Shown one piece after another: positions 27,588 to 37,609 of a stretch of DNA of 46,201 nucleotides. The notes beneath the pieces were generated by a model. The model saw nothing but the letters and a program-made list of their open reading frames with translations, had not been told where the DNA came from and made no database searches. Source of the DNA: an uncultured Thioclava sp. (GTDB lineage: Bacteria > Pseudomonadota > Alphaproteobacteria > Rhodobacterales > Rhodobacteraceae). The translations under genes were made by a program, and so were the position numbers. Where the stretch lies: the NCBI RefSeq assembly GCF_913064665.1, contig NZ_CAJYBT010000029.1, positions 1 through 46,201 of the forward strand. Reading direction: 5' to 3'. Positions within the stretch are counted from its first letter, which is position 1. The number at the start of each line of letters is the position of its first letter.

Positions 27588-29063
27588 TCAGTCGATCATC
27601 GGCAGCAGCGTGTTCACCGACGCCTTGGCATCACCATAGAACATCCGCGTGTTTTCTTTGTAGAACAGCGGGTTCTCGATGCCGGAATAGCCGGTGCCCT
27701 GACCGCGTTTAGACACAAAGACCTGTTTCGCCTTCCACACTTCAAGAACCGGCATCCCCGCGATGGGCGAGTTCGGATCTTCTTGGGCGGCCGGGTTCAC
27801 GATGTCATTCGAGCCGATGACGATCACCACATCCGTTTCCGGGAAGTCATCATTGATCTCGTCCATCTCCAGCACGATATCGTAAGGCACTTTCGCCTCG
27901 GCCAAGAGCACGTTCATATGCCCCGGCAGACGCCCGGCAACCGGGTGAATGGCGAAACGCACGGTCTTGCCTTGGGCGCGCAGCTTGCGGGTCAGCTCGC
28001 TCACCGCCTGCTGGGCCTGCGCCACCGCCATGCCGTAACCGGGCACGATGACCACGCTATCGGCCTCGTTCAGAGCTGCGGCAACGCCATCGGCGTCAAT
28101 CGCGATCTGCTCGCCCTCGACCGCCATCGCGGGGCCGGTGGTGTTACCAAACCCGCCCAAAATGACCGACACGAAGGACCGGTTCATCGCCTTACACATG
28201 ATGTAGCTCAGGATTGCACCAGACGAGCCAACCAGCGCACCGGTCACGATCAGCAGATCATTGCCAAGGCTGAAACCAATCGCCGCCGCCGCCCAGCCCG
28301 AGTAGCTGTTGAGCATTGAGACGACCACCGGCATATCCGCGCCGCCGATGCCCATGATCAGGTGATAGCCGATGAAGAAGGCCAGCAGCGTCATCAGCAA
28401 CAGCGCCCAGACCCCTGCCCCGTTCAGGAAGGCAATCAGCAACAGCACCGAGCCAATCGCAGCCCCGGCATTGAGCATATGCCCGCCCGGCAGCTTCTCG
28501 GCCTTGGAGCTAAGCTTGCCCGCCAGCTTGCCGAACGCCACGACCGACCCGGTAAAGGTGACCGCACCGATGAACACGCCAAGGAACAGCTCGACGCGCA
28601 GGATCGACAGCTCGACCGGCGCTTTATGCGCCAGCAGGGCCGCAAAGCCGCGCAAACCGCGTTCGTGTAGCGCCGCCGCGATGCCCGCCTCGTTCAGCGT
28701 GCCCGACAGCGAGGCCTTGAGCGCCATCACATTGGCCATTTCGAGATAGGCGTTATAGCCCACGAACACCGCCGCCAGACCGACGAGCGAGTGCATCGCG
28801 GCCACCAGTTGCGGCATTTCGGTCATTTGCACGCGGTTGGCCACGAACCAGCCGATGATGCCACCCGCCGCGATCATGACGACCGAGATCAACCACAGGC
28901 CAGAGCCCGGCCCGATCAGCGTCGCGACAACCGCCAGCGCCATGCCGGTGATGCCATACCAGACGGCGCGTTTGGCGCTTTCTTGGCCCGAAAGCCCGCC
29001 CAGCGAGAGAATGAAGAGAACTGCCGAAACGACATAGGCAGCGGTCGAGAATCCGGTTTCCAT
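27588..29063 (-). CDS. pntB: NAD(P) transhydrogenase subunit beta
   Basis: Membrane subunit of the proton-translocating transhydrogenase that uses the proton motive force to reduce NADP+ with NADH. 491 residues: about nine transmembrane helices ([18 protein letters not shown] at the start, [20 protein letters not shown] in the middle) and a C-terminal NADP(H)-binding domain with [45 protein letters not shown] and the terminal [19 protein letters not shown]. The ATG at 29063 lies 14 bp after the pntA stop and follows GGGGGCC. Normal length. Confidence 0.97.
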   Translation of the reverse strand: METGFSTAAYVVSAVLFILSLGGLSGQESAKRAVWYGITGMALAVVATLIGPGSGLWLISVVMIAAGGIIGWFVANRVQMTEMPQLVAAMHSLVGLAAVFVGYNAYLEMANVMALKASLSGTLNEAGIAAALHERGLRGFAALLAHKAPVELSILRVELFLGVFIGAVTFTGSVVAFGKLAGKLSSKAEKLPGGHMLNAGAAIGSVLLLIAFLNGAGVWALLLMTLLAFFIGYHLIMGIGGADMPVVVSMLNSYSGWAAAAIGFSLGNDLLIVTGALVGSSGAILSYIMCKAMNRSFVSVILGGFGNTTGPAMAVEGEQIAIDADGVAAALNEADSVVIVPGYGMAVAQAQQAVSELTRKLRAQGKTVRFAIHPVAGRLPGHMNVLLAEAKVPYDIVLEMDEINDDFPETDVVIVIGSNDIVNPAAQEDPNSPIAGMPVLEVWKAKQVFVSKRGQGTGYSGIENPLFYKENTRMFYGDAKASVNTLLPMID

Positions 29064-29076
29064 TGTCTCGGCCCCC

Positions 29077-30651
29077 TTACGATTTCTGGAACATGGCAAG
29101 CATGCGCCGCGTGACCATGAAGCCACCGAAAATGTTGATCCCGGCCATAAAGACCGACAGCGCGGCAAGCACGATCACCAGCCAGCTTCCCGATCCGATC
29201 TGCAACAGCGCGCCCAAGATGATGATCGAGGAAATCGCGTTGGTCACAGCCATCAGCGGCGTGTGCAAGCTGTGCGCGACGTTCCAGATCACCTGGAAGC
29301 CGATGAAACAGCTCAGCACGAAGACGATGAAGTGTTGCATGAAGCTGGCCGGCGCGATCAGCCCCACGGCAAGCAGAAGCACCGCGCCCACGACAAGCAA
29401 GGTCACCTGGTTCTTGGTCTGCGCCTTGAACGCGGCCACCTCGGCGGCGCGGCGTTCTTCGGGCGTCAGCTCTTTGGGCTTTTCGGCCGGCTTCTTGGCC
29501 GCAATCGCCTGAATTTTCGGCGGTGGCGGTGGGAAGGTGATCTCGCCCTGATAGGCGACCGTTGCGCCACGGATCACGTCATCTTCCATGTTATGCACGA
29601 TCACGCCGTCTTTTTTCGGCGTCAGATCGGTCATCATATGGCGGATGTTGGTGGCATAAAGCGACGAGCTTTGCGACGCCATCCGGCTCGGGAAATCGGT
29701 GTAGCCCACAATGGTCACGTCATTGTCGGTCACGATTTTCTCGTCCGGCTTGGTCAATTCACAGTTGCCGCCACGTTCGGCCGCAAGGTCAACGATCACC
29801 GAGCCGGGCTTCATCGCCTCGACCATATCCTTGGTCCACAGCACCGGGGCATCGCGGCCCGGGATCAGCGCGGTGGTAATGACGATGTCGATATCGGGCG
29901 CAAGTTCGCGGAACTTCTTAAGCTGGGCTTCGCGGAATTCCGGGCTCGAGGGCGCGGCGTAACCGCCTGTCGCGGCCCCATCCTGCGCGGCTTCCTCAAA
30001 ATCGAGATATACGAATTCTGCGCCCATCGATTCGATCTGCTCGGCCACTTCGGGACGCACATCGAACGCGAATGTCATGGCGCCAAGCGAGGTCGAAGCG
30101 CCGATCGCAGCAAGACCCGCCACGCCTGCGCCGACCACCAACACCTTGGCCGGAGGCACCTTGCCCGCCGCCGTCACCTGTCCGGTAAAGAAGCGACCAA
30201 AGTTATTGCCCGCCTCCATCACCGCGCGGTAGCCCGCGATATTGGCCATTGAGGACAGCGCATCCATTTTCTGCGCACGCGAGATACGAGGCACCATATC
30301 CATCGCGATCACATTCGCGCCGGTCTTTTCCGCCGCCTTGAGCAGCTTTTCATTCTGCGCCGGGTAGAAGAACGAGATCAGCGTCTGACCGGGCTTGAGG
30401 CGTTTGACCTCGGCGTCGGTGGGTGGGCGGACCTTGACGACGAAATCCACCTCTTTGAACAGCGCCGTCGCCGTCTTGATGACGGTGACATTGGCAGCCT
30501 CATAGGCGGCATCGGTAAAGCCGGCTTTTACGCCTGCACCGGTTTCGATGAAGCAGTCATGACCCAACTTTTGCAGTTGCAGCGCAGAGTCCGGCGTCAT
30601 CGCGACGCGGGCTTCACCTTCGAAAATCTCCTTTGGAGCTCCGACTTTCAA
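29077..30651 (-). CDS. pntA: NAD(P) transhydrogenase subunit alpha
   Basis: NAD(H)-binding subunit with a short C-terminal membrane domain, the E. coli-like single-chain form (524 residues) rather than the split PntAA/PntAB of Rhodospirillum. Motifs: [35 protein letters not shown] (Rossmann), [30 protein letters not shown] Pro/Lys/Glu-rich linker precedes three or four C-terminal helices. I place the start at TTG 30651: it follows GGGGGAG with ideal spacing and matches the family N-terminus. The longer reading from a TTG at 30735 adds residues without family similarity. The ~285 bp upstream is A+T-rich and should hold the pntAB promoter. Confidence 0.95.
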   Translation of the reverse strand: MKVGAPKEIFEGEARVAMTPDSALQLQKLGHDCFIETGAGVKAGFTDAAYEAANVTVIKTATALFKEVDFVVKVRPPTDAEVKRLKPGQTLISFFYPAQNEKLLKAAEKTGANVIAMDMVPRISRAQKMDALSSMANIAGYRAVMEAGNNFGRFFTGQVTAAGKVPPAKVLVVGAGVAGLAAIGASTSLGAMTFAFDVRPEVAEQIESMGAEFVYLDFEEAAQDGAATGGYAAPSSPEFREAQLKKFRELAPDIDIVITTALIPGRDAPVLWTKDMVEAMKPGSVIVDLAAERGGNCELTKPDEKIVTDNDVTIVGYTDFPSRMASQSSSLYATNIRHMMTDLTPKKDGVIVHNMEDDVIRGATVAYQGEITFPPPPPKIQAIAAKKPAEKPKELTPEERRAAEVAAFKAQTKNQVTLLVVGAVLLLAVGLIAPASFMQHFIVFVLSCFIGFQVIWNVAHSLHTPLMAVTNAISSIIILGALLQIGSGSWLVIVLAALSVFMAGINIFGGFMVTRRMLAMFQKS

Positions 30652-30938
30652 TGTAACTCCCCCTTGGATAGCGACCCACGGCAAAGGCTTGGCGCGGGCC
30701 TGTAATCTGGCGAAGCCCTGAATAACACTGCGCAATAATGTTTCACAAGCGCCGACTGCCTTTAAAATGTTCTTATTGCAAAACAGGGGCCCGACGACAT
30801 AAATGTATACAATCGCACACCGTTCTCAATTCGAATTTCCGCTATAAAATCAAAATTTTAGCGTGGCCTGCGCAACGCTATCCACCCGGAAACGCGCGGA
30901 GATTTTTTGTAGATGCAGCAATTGGGCGCAGGCAGCGA

Positions 30939-31379
30939 TCAAAGCCAGCGGCGGACCTGCGCGCGATAATCGGCATATGTCGCACCGAAACGCGCGCCGA
31001 TCCGGTCCTCTTCGCCGATGATAAAGCGCACTGTTATCAGCCACATGAAGGCGGGCACCAAGGGCAGCGCGAGGGCCGCATTCCACCACAGGCACAGCCC
31101 CGTCAGCACCAGCGCATCGCCCAGATAAATCGGGTTGCGCGTCAGGGCGAAGACGCCCGAGGTAACCAGATCGCTGGGGTCACGGCGCGGAATGAACGTA
31201 GTGTGATGCAGCACCATCTGCCCCGCCGCGACCGCCATCAGCACCAGTCCCATGCCAATCAGCGCCCCGCCAATCAGGCGATCCAGCGTAAAATCAATCG
31301 GCACAGCCTGCCCGATGCTCCACGCCATCGCGGCAAATAGCGCCAGCCATAGCGGCGGGATGTCGATCTCGCGCAGCAA
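30939..31379 (-). CDS. isoprenylcysteine carboxyl methyltransferase-like membrane protein
   Basis: 146 residues, about four hydrophobic helices. The motif GVFALTRNPIYLGDALVLTG and the terminal EEDRIGARFGATYADYRAQVRRW are typical of the bacterial ICMT/PEMT-like methyltransferase superfamily (SAM-binding RNPxY, C-terminal Glu and YxxY). The substrate is unknown; prokaryotic members rarely have isoprenylated targets. The start is TTG 31379, preceded by AAAGGA. It lies 18 bp after the lipoprotein gene in the same direction, so it is probably the last gene of a moaA-led run. Confidence 0.8.
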   Translation of the reverse strand: MLREIDIPPLWLALFAAMAWSIGQAVPIDFTLDRLIGGALIGMGLVLMAVAAGQMVLHHTTFIPRRDPSDLVTSGVFALTRNPIYLGDALVLTGLCLWWNAALALPLVPAFMWLITVRFIIGEEDRIGARFGATYADYRAQVRRWL

Positions 31380-31397
31380 CTTGATCCTTTCGCGCCG

Positions 31398-31856
31398 TTA
31401 CAGGCGATAAACAGTGAGTTCAGGCAGCTCGGTCAGCGGCACCTCAAGCAGGCGCAGCGCAGGCAGCGACACCTCCGAACCCGCCCCCGCCGGTTTACCC
31501 GTGGGGATCAGCGTCACCTTGGCCGATTTCCCGGTTTTCGGGTTTTCGATACGCCCCTTGCTCTCAACGCTCACCAATCCCGTGCGCATCCAGAACCCCG
31601 GATCGGTCGGATCGCCAAGACTGGCAATTGTGACGCCTAGTTTCGCCTCACCGGTGGCGGGTTTTTGCGCCGCTTCGGCGCGTTGCGCCGCCGTTGTGGT
31701 GTCAAACGCTGCAGCGCTATTCGCCGTGGGTTTGGGGGCCGGCGCGATCCGGCCAGGCGCGGGCATCGAGGCTGGGGCGTCCGTTTTGGGCCCGATCCCA
31801 AGCTGCGCGCAGCCTGCCACTGCCAAAACCAATCCCATACTTAACAAACCACGCAT
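31398..31856 (-). CDS. small lipoprotein of unknown function
   Basis: 152 residues with signal peptide and lipobox VAGC (Cys16), then a Pro/Ala-rich stretch and a compact C-terminal part (KLGVTIASLGDPTDPGFWM ... VTLIPTGKP ... SLPALRLLEVPLTELPELT). Similar short lipoproteins are found in Rhodobacterales; I recall some carrying a misleading 'D-galactarate dehydratase' label, but nothing here supports an enzyme. The ATG at 31856 follows GAGGAG. It lies between the membrane protein and the ICMT-like gene. Confidence 0.78.
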   Translation of the reverse strand: MRGLLSMGLVLAVAGCAQLGIGPKTDAPASMPAPGRIAPAPKPTANSAAAFDTTTAAQRAEAAQKPATGEAKLGVTIASLGDPTDPGFWMRTGLVSVESKGRIENPKTGKSAKVTLIPTGKPAGAGSEVSLPALRLLEVPLTELPELTVYRL

Positions 31857-31919
31857 CCGAAAAACTCCTCAAATCCAGAACAAATCCTAACGCATCGCGG
31901 CGCGCGCGCAAATGGCACT

Positions 31920-32351
31920 TTAACCCCGGTTCAACCCGCGCAGGATTTGGCGAAACACAACGATGCCAAGCAGCACCAGAACCGGAGTGATTATAGGCTC
32001 ATAGATCAGCGCGGTGAATGCCTCGCCGGGCAGCCAGCCGCCACCGCCCGGCGCAGGAAATGTTGCGCCCACCCGGTCTCCAGCCCAATACCAACCCAGC
32101 GCTAACATTAGATATGCCAACAGCTTGAACGGCCAAGGCCCTGAAAGCGCGGCCAAAACCGCCAAAGGCAAAATCAGCATTGCGCAGAAACGCAAGCAAT
32201 CCAGCAAAACAGGGAATGGCGCAGGGGCATAGGCGGCCAGCGCAGCGCTTGGCACAAATACGCTCTGACCCCAGATTGAAAGCGCCACGATCAGCGCGCC
32301 CGCGACCCCCGTCAAAGCCGCGCGCAATGCCCGAGAGCACCGCGCGTTCAT
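31920..32351 (-). CDS. small polytopic membrane protein, unknown
   Basis: 143 residues with about four predicted helices ([66 protein letters not shown]). I do not recognise the family. Its ATG at 32351 overlaps the moaA stop (ATGA), so it is translationally coupled to moaA, but nothing in it suggests molybdenum cofactor chemistry. Confidence 0.7.
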   Translation of the reverse strand: MNARCSRALRAALTGVAGALIVALSIWGQSVFVPSAALAAYAPAPFPVLLDCLRFCAMLILPLAVLAALSGPWPFKLLAYLMLALGWYWAGDRVGATFPAPGGGGWLPGEAFTALIYEPIITPVLVLLGIVVFRQILRGLNRG

Positions 32352-33355
32352 CCGCCGGTATGGCTCATATGCCGAGTCATCTGGCCCGCGACGGTTTGGC
32401 GGGAATAGTCGAAATCATGGCCCTTTGGCTTGCGCGAAATCGCGGCGCGAATGGCCGCAACCAGCGCGTCATCCTCAGTGCTTGCACGCAGCGGGGCGCG
32501 CAGATCAGCGTTATCTTCTTGGCCCAGACACATGAACAGCTCGCCCGTGCACGTCACGCGCACACGGTTGCAATTTTCACAGAAATTATGCGTCAGAGGC
32601 GTGATGAAGCCGATTTTTTGTTGAGTTTGTGCAAGTCGCACATAGCGCGCCGGGCCGCCGGTGCTTTCGCTCAGCTCTTCCAGCGTAAAGCGTTCCCCCA
32701 GTCGGGCGCGCAAATCAGACAGCGGCCAATATTGATCAAGGCGCATCTCTTCGCCCATCTCGCCCATCGGCATCACCTCGATGAAGGTCAGATCGAACCC
32801 CTCAGCGGCGCACCAATCAACAAGGTCAAACAGCTCATCTTCGTTGAAACCCTTGAGCGCGACGGTGTTGATCTTGACGCGCAGCCCGGCACGCTTGGCC
32901 GCCTCCAGCCCCGCCTTGACCTGATCAAGCCGCCCCCAACGGGTGATGGCGGCGAATTTGTCCGAATCCAGCGTATCCAGCGACACATTGATCCGTTTGA
33001 TTCCCAACGCGGCAAGATCGGGCGCGAATTTCGCCAATTGCGAGCCGTTGGTGGTCAGCGTCAACTCATCCAGCGCCCCGCTGTCGAGATGGCGCGAGAT
33101 GGTGCGGAAGAACGTCATGATATCGCGGCGCACCAAAGGTTCACCGCCGGTGATGCGCAGCTTCTTTACGCCGAGCCCGACGAAAGTCGAGCACAGCCGG
33201 TCCAGTTCCTCCAGCGTCAGCAGCTCTTTCTTGGGCAGGAATTGCATGTGTTCAGCCATGCAATAGGTGCAACGAAAGTCGCAGCGGTCGGTGACCGAGA
33301 CCCGAAGATAGGAAATCGGGCGGGCGAACGGGTCGATGAGGGGCGCGTGATCCAT
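32348..33355 (-). CDS. moaA: GTP 3',8-cyclase MoaA
   Basis: Radical SAM enzyme catalysing the first step of molybdenum cofactor synthesis, from GTP to 3',8-cyclo-7,8-dihydro-GTP. 335 residues with the N-terminal cluster CDFRCTYC, the SAM/GTP motif [18 protein letters not shown], the C-terminal cluster cysteines in [20 protein letters not shown], and the functionally required C-terminal Gly-Gly. The ATG at 33355 has no obvious ribosome site but matches the family N-terminus. No other moa, mob or moe genes are in the window. Confidence 0.96.
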   Translation of the reverse strand: MDHAPLIDPFARPISYLRVSVTDRCDFRCTYCMAEHMQFLPKKELLTLEELDRLCSTFVGLGVKKLRITGGEPLVRRDIMTFFRTISRHLDSGALDELTLTTNGSQLAKFAPDLAALGIKRINVSLDTLDSDKFAAITRWGRLDQVKAGLEAAKRAGLRVKINTVALKGFNEDELFDLVDWCAAEGFDLTFIEVMPMGEMGEEMRLDQYWPLSDLRARLGERFTLEELSESTGGPARYVRLAQTQQKIGFITPLTHNFCENCNRVRVTCTGELFMCLGQEDNADLRAPLRASTEDDALVAAIRAAISRKPKGHDFDYSRQTVAGQMTRHMSHTGG

Positions 33356-33405
33356 GGGGTGAAACTATGCCTCGGGGCGACGCGCGGCAAGGGGGCGCGT
33401 ATGGT

Positions 33406-34590
33406 TCAAGATGGCGCAGCCAGGCGATCCTCGACCATCCCCACCAGCCAGCTTGCGCCATAAGGGATCGCCTCGTCGTGGAACTCGTATTGCGCGTGAT
33501 GCAGCGGCGCGCTGTCGCCATTGCCAAGAAAAAGATAGGCTCCGGGGCGCGCCTCAAGCATATAAGAGAAATCCTCGGCCCCCATCATCGGGGCAACATC
33601 GCGATCCACCGCGCCGTTGACCCGCTCGGCCACGCGCGCGGCATGTTCGGCGCACTCCACATCGTTCACCGTGACCGGATAGCCGCGCAGATACTCGACC
33701 TGCGCCTGCCCGCCATAGGTCGTCGCGACGCCATGGCTGATCTCACCTAAGCGCCGCTCGGCCAGATCGCGGGTCTCTGCCGACATCGCGCGCACCGTGC
33801 CTCCCAACATGACCTCATTGCCGATCACGTTATCCGCTTCGCTTTGCGAATTGAGCGTGGTGACCGAGACCACCACGGGATCGAACGGGTCGACCTCGCG
33901 GCTGGCGATGGATTGCAGCGCCAGGATCAACTGCGCCGAGATCACCACCGGATCGGTGACCTCTTGCGGCTTGGCCGCATGACCGCCCTTGCCGATCACC
34001 CGGATTGTAAAGAAGTCCGCCGAAGCCATCATCGCGCCGGGGCGCACCCCCAGATGGCCCGCCTCCATGCCCGGCATATTGTGCAGCCCATACACCTCGT
34101 CGATGGCGAACCGCTCCATCAAGCCATCTTCGATCATCGCGCGCGCGCCTGCCCCCCCCTCTTCGGCGGGTTGGAAAATCACCACGGCGCGGCCTGCGAA
34201 GGCCCGCGTCTCGCACAGATATTTCGCAGCGCCCAGCAGCATCGAAGTGTGCCCGTCATGGCCGCAAGCATGCATCTTGCCCTTGCTCTGCGAGGCGTGC
34301 TCCAGCCCGGTTTGTTCCACAATCGGCAGCGCATCCATATCCGCGCGCAGACCGATCACGCGCGGGCCCTTCGCCCCTTTGGTCGCAACCTCTTGCCCTT
34401 CGATCACGCCAACCACGCCAGAACGCCCGATCCCCTCGACCACCTCGTCACAGCCAAACGCACGCAACAATTGCGCGACGCGCGCCGAGGTGCGCGGCAG
34501 ATCATAGCCCAGCTCAGGATGGCGGTGAAAATCGCGTCGCCAGCCGATGATCTCGGGCAGCAATTCGGCGAAACGGTTCTTGATCGGCAT
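33406..34590 (-). CDS. M20-family amidohydrolase (hippurate hydrolase/aminoacylase type)
   Basis: 394 residues. Zinc-binding and catalytic motifs of the M20D group are intact: LRADMDALPI, HACGHDGH, FQPAEEGGAGA, GLHNMPG, GKGGHAAKP (dimerisation domain), MGAEDFSYM. Members remove N-acyl groups from amino acids or similar amides; the actual substrate is unknown. The start ATG at 34590 (MPIKNRFAELLPEI) fits the family; the upstream in-frame sequence does not. It lies between tonB and moaA, same direction, with gaps of 50-70 bp. Confidence 0.9.
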   Translation of the reverse strand: MPIKNRFAELLPEIIGWRRDFHRHPELGYDLPRTSARVAQLLRAFGCDEVVEGIGRSGVVGVIEGQEVATKGAKGPRVIGLRADMDALPIVEQTGLEHASQSKGKMHACGHDGHTSMLLGAAKYLCETRAFAGRAVVIFQPAEEGGAGARAMIEDGLMERFAIDEVYGLHNMPGMEAGHLGVRPGAMMASADFFTIRVIGKGGHAAKPQEVTDPVVISAQLILALQSIASREVDPFDPVVVSVTTLNSQSEADNVIGNEVMLGGTVRAMSAETRDLAERRLGEISHGVATTYGGQAQVEYLRGYPVTVNDVECAEHAARVAERVNGAVDRDVAPMMGAEDFSYMLEARPGAYLFLGNGDSAPLHHAQYEFHDEAIPYGASWLVGMVEDRLAAPS

Positions 34591-34657
34591 GGGATACAGC
34601 TTTGCGATTAGGACAATTCGCGCCCACCTTGGCCTGCGCGCGATGCGCGTGCAAGCG

Positions 34658-35473
34658 CTAGCGAAACGCCATCGGCAGGTCGAACGCATAGCTTTGCGCC
34701 TCCAGCCCTTTGGGCGCTGGCGCGAACCGCCCGGCCCGGCGCACCGCCTGCACAGCGGCGCGATCCAGCGCCCCGTTGCCCGAACTTTGCGCCAGCGAGA
34801 CCGACAGCAATTGTCCCGTGCGCGCGACGCGCAAAATCACGATCACCCGCCCCGCGCCGGCCCCTGCGGGTGGAGTCTTGGCGCGCTCGATCTGGGCGCG
34901 GATCTGTGCTCCCCAGCTGGCCATTGCGGCGCGGGTCTGGCCCGGAGACAGCGTCGCCGCGCGGGCTTTGCCCTGCTGACCCGCCGCCACGCCCCCGCCT
35001 GCACCCTTAGCCTGCTGTTCGGGCGCAGCCTGTGAGGCGCGCGAGGCTTTCGATGCGGTTTTAGCGGCCGGTTTCGGTTGGGGTTTGGGCTTGGCGACCG
35101 GGCGCGGCATCTCGGGCGGGGGCGGCACCGTTTGCGGCGGCGGCGGGGTCTCACGCAGTTGCGGGGGTGCGGGCGCAGTTGGCGCGGCATTGGCGAGAGG
35201 CGGATCGTTTGGTGCAGGGGCTGAGGGCGTCGCCTCATCCGTTTGCGGCGCAAGCGGCTTGGGGGCCGCTGCAGCCTGCGGCGGGCGCTCCCAGTCGGCC
35301 ACAACTGCGGCCATCGCCGCCGAGGCTGGCGTGATCGCCACCAGATCCGCACCTTGCGCGCCCGCCGATTGCGCCCCGCCTGCAACGGGGGGCTGCCAGA
35401 TCGCAAACACCGTCAGATGCAGCGCCACAGCCCCGCCCAGCGCGCCCCCAAAGGCCCAGACCCGCGCGCTCAT
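34658..35473 (-). CDS. tonB: TonB-family energy transducer
   Basis: 271 residues. A single N-terminal anchor (FGGALGGAVALHLTVFAIW, containing the His typical of TonB anchors) is followed by a long Pro/Ala/Lys-rich spacer (~100-190) and a C-terminal TonB domain (ILRVARTGQLLSVSLAQSSG, ALDRAAVQAVRRAGRF). TonB spans the periplasm and transmits ExbB/ExbD energy to outer-membrane receptors. Its ATG at 35473 overlaps the upstream exbD stop (ATGA). No TonB-dependent receptor is nearby, so the imported ligand is unknown. Confidence 0.9.
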   Translation of the reverse strand: MSARVWAFGGALGGAVALHLTVFAIWQPPVAGGAQSAGAQGADLVAITPASAAMAAVVADWERPPQAAAAPKPLAPQTDEATPSAPAPNDPPLANAAPTAPAPPQLRETPPPPQTVPPPPEMPRPVAKPKPQPKPAAKTASKASRASQAAPEQQAKGAGGGVAAGQQGKARAATLSPGQTRAAMASWGAQIRAQIERAKTPPAGAGAGRVIVILRVARTGQLLSVSLAQSSGNGALDRAAVQAVRRAGRFAPAPKGLEAQSYAFDLPMAFR

Positions 35474-35880
35474 TTCGCGCGCACCACCAGCGCGAGATCG
35501 CGAAAGCCAAGCGCGGACAGCTGCGGCAGAAGGTCGGCCAGCGCCGCGCCGGGCACCTCCGCATCGGCGCGCAATTGCAAGGTATCGGCGCAGTCCCCGC
35601 ATTGCGCGCGCGCGTCTTGCGCCGCTTGGCCCAATGCCACCAATGCGCCCGCGCCGCGCGCCGTGCCAAAACCAGCCTCGCCTTGCGCATCAAGATACAG
35701 CATCAACGCGCCGGAGTCGGGCGCGGTGTTGCTGTGCGCCTCGGGCGGGGTCACAGCGAAAGGCGCGGGGCGCGCCAGCGTAGCGGCCAGCAAAAAGAAC
35801 ACCAGCAGCAGAAACACGACATTGATCATCGGTAGAAGCGGCTCGCTTAGCGCACGGCGGGGGGGCGGCGCGATCCGCAT
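35470..35880 (-). CDS. second ExbD/TolR-family protein, with Asn at the proton-site position
   Basis: 136 residues with the single N-terminal helix of the family (LLPMINVVFLLLVFFLLAA) and a periplasmic domain ending LGFRDLALVVRAK. The Asp that carries protons in ExbD and TolR (PMID-V) is Asn here (codon AAT). The periplasmic part has an unusual CGDC pair. It could be a non-protonatable partner in a mixed ExbD1/ExbD2 stalk. The start ATG at 35880 shares one base with the preceding exbD stop (TGATG) and the stop overlaps tonB. Confidence 0.87.
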   Translation of the reverse strand: MRIAPPPRRALSEPLLPMINVVFLLLVFFLLAATLARPAPFAVTPPEAHSNTAPDSGALMLYLDAQGEAGFGTARGAGALVALGQAAQDARAQCGDCADTLQLRADAEVPGAALADLLPQLSALGFRDLALVVRAK

Positions 35881-36260
35881 CAGCGCACCAGCACGAGCTG
35901 CGCGATCCCTGCCCCGCGCAACTGCTCCATCACGGCGATCACATCTTGTAAATTTCCGCCCTTGGGCCGGATCACCACCGGATCGGTGGGCTTGGCCATC
36001 AGCGCATTCAAGCGCACCGCCAGATCATCGGGCGCAATCGCGACGCCGTTGAGGCTCAGCGCGCCATCTGCCCCCACATCTACCAGTCGCGGCGGGCCAG
36101 ACCAGTGCGCAGACGCCCCCCCGCCAATCGAGAGATCCAGCGTGCGCTCAACGCCAAAGCGCGAGGCCAGCATGAAAAACACCAACAGCAAAAACACCAC
36201 GTCGATCATCGGCGTCAGGGCTGCGCGCCTGCGCGGACGGGGGGTATCGAAGGCAAACAT
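35880..36260 (-). CDS. exbD: ExbD/TolR-family proton-channel protein
   Basis: 126 residues. The N-terminal helix has the canonical LTPMIDVVFLLLVFFMLAS with the proton-carrying Asp intact, followed by a periplasmic dimerisation domain (VVIRPKGGNLQDVIAVMEQL). It works with ExbB to harvest the proton motive force for TonB. The ATG at 36260 shares its A with the exbB stop (TGATG); a GTG one codon upstream is possible. Confidence 0.93.
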   Translation of the reverse strand: MFAFDTPRPRRRAALTPMIDVVFLLLVFFMLASRFGVERTLDLSIGGGASAHWSGPPRLVDVGADGALSLNGVAIAPDDLAVRLNALMAKPTDPVVIRPKGGNLQDVIAVMEQLRGAGIAQLVLVR

Positions 36261-36949
36261 CACTCGGCAGCGGCGCGACCCGGCGCCTTGGCAGCGGGGG
36301 CAACGTCGCGCGGTGCGCGTAGGAAAATCCGCGTCGCGCTGTCTTCAAGATCATGGCGCAGCCGGTCCACCACCGCGTCAAATCCCGACAGCGCGATCTG
36401 CGCCGGGATCGCGACGCCCATACCCGCCGCCGTCGTCAAAAGCGCCTCCCAGATGCCGCCCGCAAGGGTTGCAGGATCGGCCTGAACCCCGGCCTCTTGC
36501 AAGGCGCGAAAGGCTGCGATCATTCCGGCAACCGTGCCCAGCAGACCCAAAAGCGGGCCAATCACCACCGCCAGTTCCAACCCCCGCAACCCCGAGCGCG
36601 CCCGGATCAGCAACGCCCGTGCCGCGCGGGCGGTTTCGGCCTCGGCACTGGCGCGATCAAGGCTTGGGTCTTGCAGCGCCGCCATCGCTCGGCGCGCCAA
36701 TTGCGCGCGTAAAGACCGCCGCCCCGCCAAAGCCGCCTCGGCGCGCGCGATATCACCCGCCTCCCAAGCCGCAATCGCGGCATGGGTATGCGCGCCACCC
36801 GACCACGCGCCCGCCATCGATAAATCCCAGATTTTCCATAAGATCAGCGCCAGCGACAACACCGACAGCGCCGCAATCGCCCACATCGCAGGCCCGCCAA
36901 GGCTGAGCGCGTCAATCAAACGGCCCGGTATCTGGCTGATGTCGGCCAT
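36260..36949 (-). CDS. exbB: ExbB/MotA/TolQ-family proton-channel protein
   Basis: 229 residues with three helices in ExbB topology: MWAIAALSVLSLALILWKI near the N-terminus, then LELAVVIGPLLGLLGTVAGM and GIWEALLTTAAGMGVAIPAQ around the conserved channel. The large cytoplasmic loop lies between helices 1 and 2. First gene of exbB-exbD-exbD-tonB, with all junctions overlapping. ATG 36949 follows AGGGAGA. No clear Fur-type operator is visible upstream. Confidence 0.92.
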   Translation of the reverse strand: MADISQIPGRLIDALSLGGPAMWAIAALSVLSLALILWKIWDLSMAGAWSGGAHTHAAIAAWEAGDIARAEAALAGRRSLRAQLARRAMAALQDPSLDRASAEAETARAARALLIRARSGLRGLELAVVIGPLLGLLGTVAGMIAAFRALQEAGVQADPATLAGGIWEALLTTAAGMGVAIPAQIALSGFDAVVDRLRHDLEDSATRIFLRAPRDVAPAAKAPGRAAAE

Positions 36950-37354
36950 TGCGTCTCCCTTGGTTGCGAAGCGTGTCGCGCGCCAAATCCAACGCGCCGC
37001 GTCCGTTTTGCTGTCGCACAGTCTGGCACGCCTTTCAACTCTGCGCAGGCGCGTCAGCCGTTGGAAACGTCCGGTTTCCGCATAGAAATGGGGGAAGACA
37101 TGGGGCCGCCACCCCCTACGCGCCTTCGCATTTACCCCAAGGACTGCATGGCGCTTCTTTGCTGCGCCACAGAGCTGCGCTGCGCGGGCGCTTAGGGAGG
37201 TGGGGGCCGTTTTCAACCCCTGATGTCTGACACTCAAATGGTGCGCAAATGCACACAATAGAAGCAAAAGTTCCGTTTACTCTGCAAAATAACACGCCAT
37301 ATGGGGTTGCGAGAGGGAAAGACCCTCGACCCTAGATTACAGAGTGAGACTATC
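36950..37354. other. intergenic region between exbB and a small secreted-protein gene
   Basis: 405 bp holding the divergent promoters of exbB and the secreted protein. An imperfect inverted pair of ~20-nt arms is visible (CCGCCACCCCCTACGCGCC near 37107 and its approximate complement near 37185-37205). From about 37240 the sequence becomes A+T-richer. I see no coding region and no confident promoter. Confidence 0.5.
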
Positions 37355-37609
37355 ATGAAACATATCATCGCTACATCCGCCGTTCTTGCGCTCCTCGCAG
37401 GCTCCGCTTCCGCTGCGAGCAATCAGACGCACGAACGTCACGCCTCTTTCCCGAACGGCGTCACCGCCACGGACACTGCCAAAGTCGAAGCGAGCACGGT
37501 TTATTCCAACAAGGAATTGCAGCGCGCGCACCTGGAGCCGACTGATATTGTGCCAGTGACCGTCTTTCAGGCACCCGACAATATCGCCCCGCCCAGACAT
37601 GACGGCTGA
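37355..37609 (+). CDS. small exported protein, unknown
   Basis: 84 residues: a good signal peptide (MKHIIATSAVLALLAGSASA) and ~64 mature residues including VEASTVYSNKELQRAHL and VFQAPDNIAPPRHDG. No Cys and no recognised domain. ATG 37355 was chosen because the signal peptide starts there; the upstream ribosome site is weak (AGAGTGAGAC). It marks the transition from the core genes to the lower-G+C accessory region. Confidence 0.65.
   Translation: MKHIIATSAVLALLAGSASAASNQTHERHASFPNGVTATDTAKVEASTVYSNKELQRAHLEPTDIVPVTVFQAPDNIAPPRHDG

Noticed and set aside
32180-33463. 427-codon open frame on the plus strand
   Set aside because: Antisense to moaA, which has intact radical SAM motifs.
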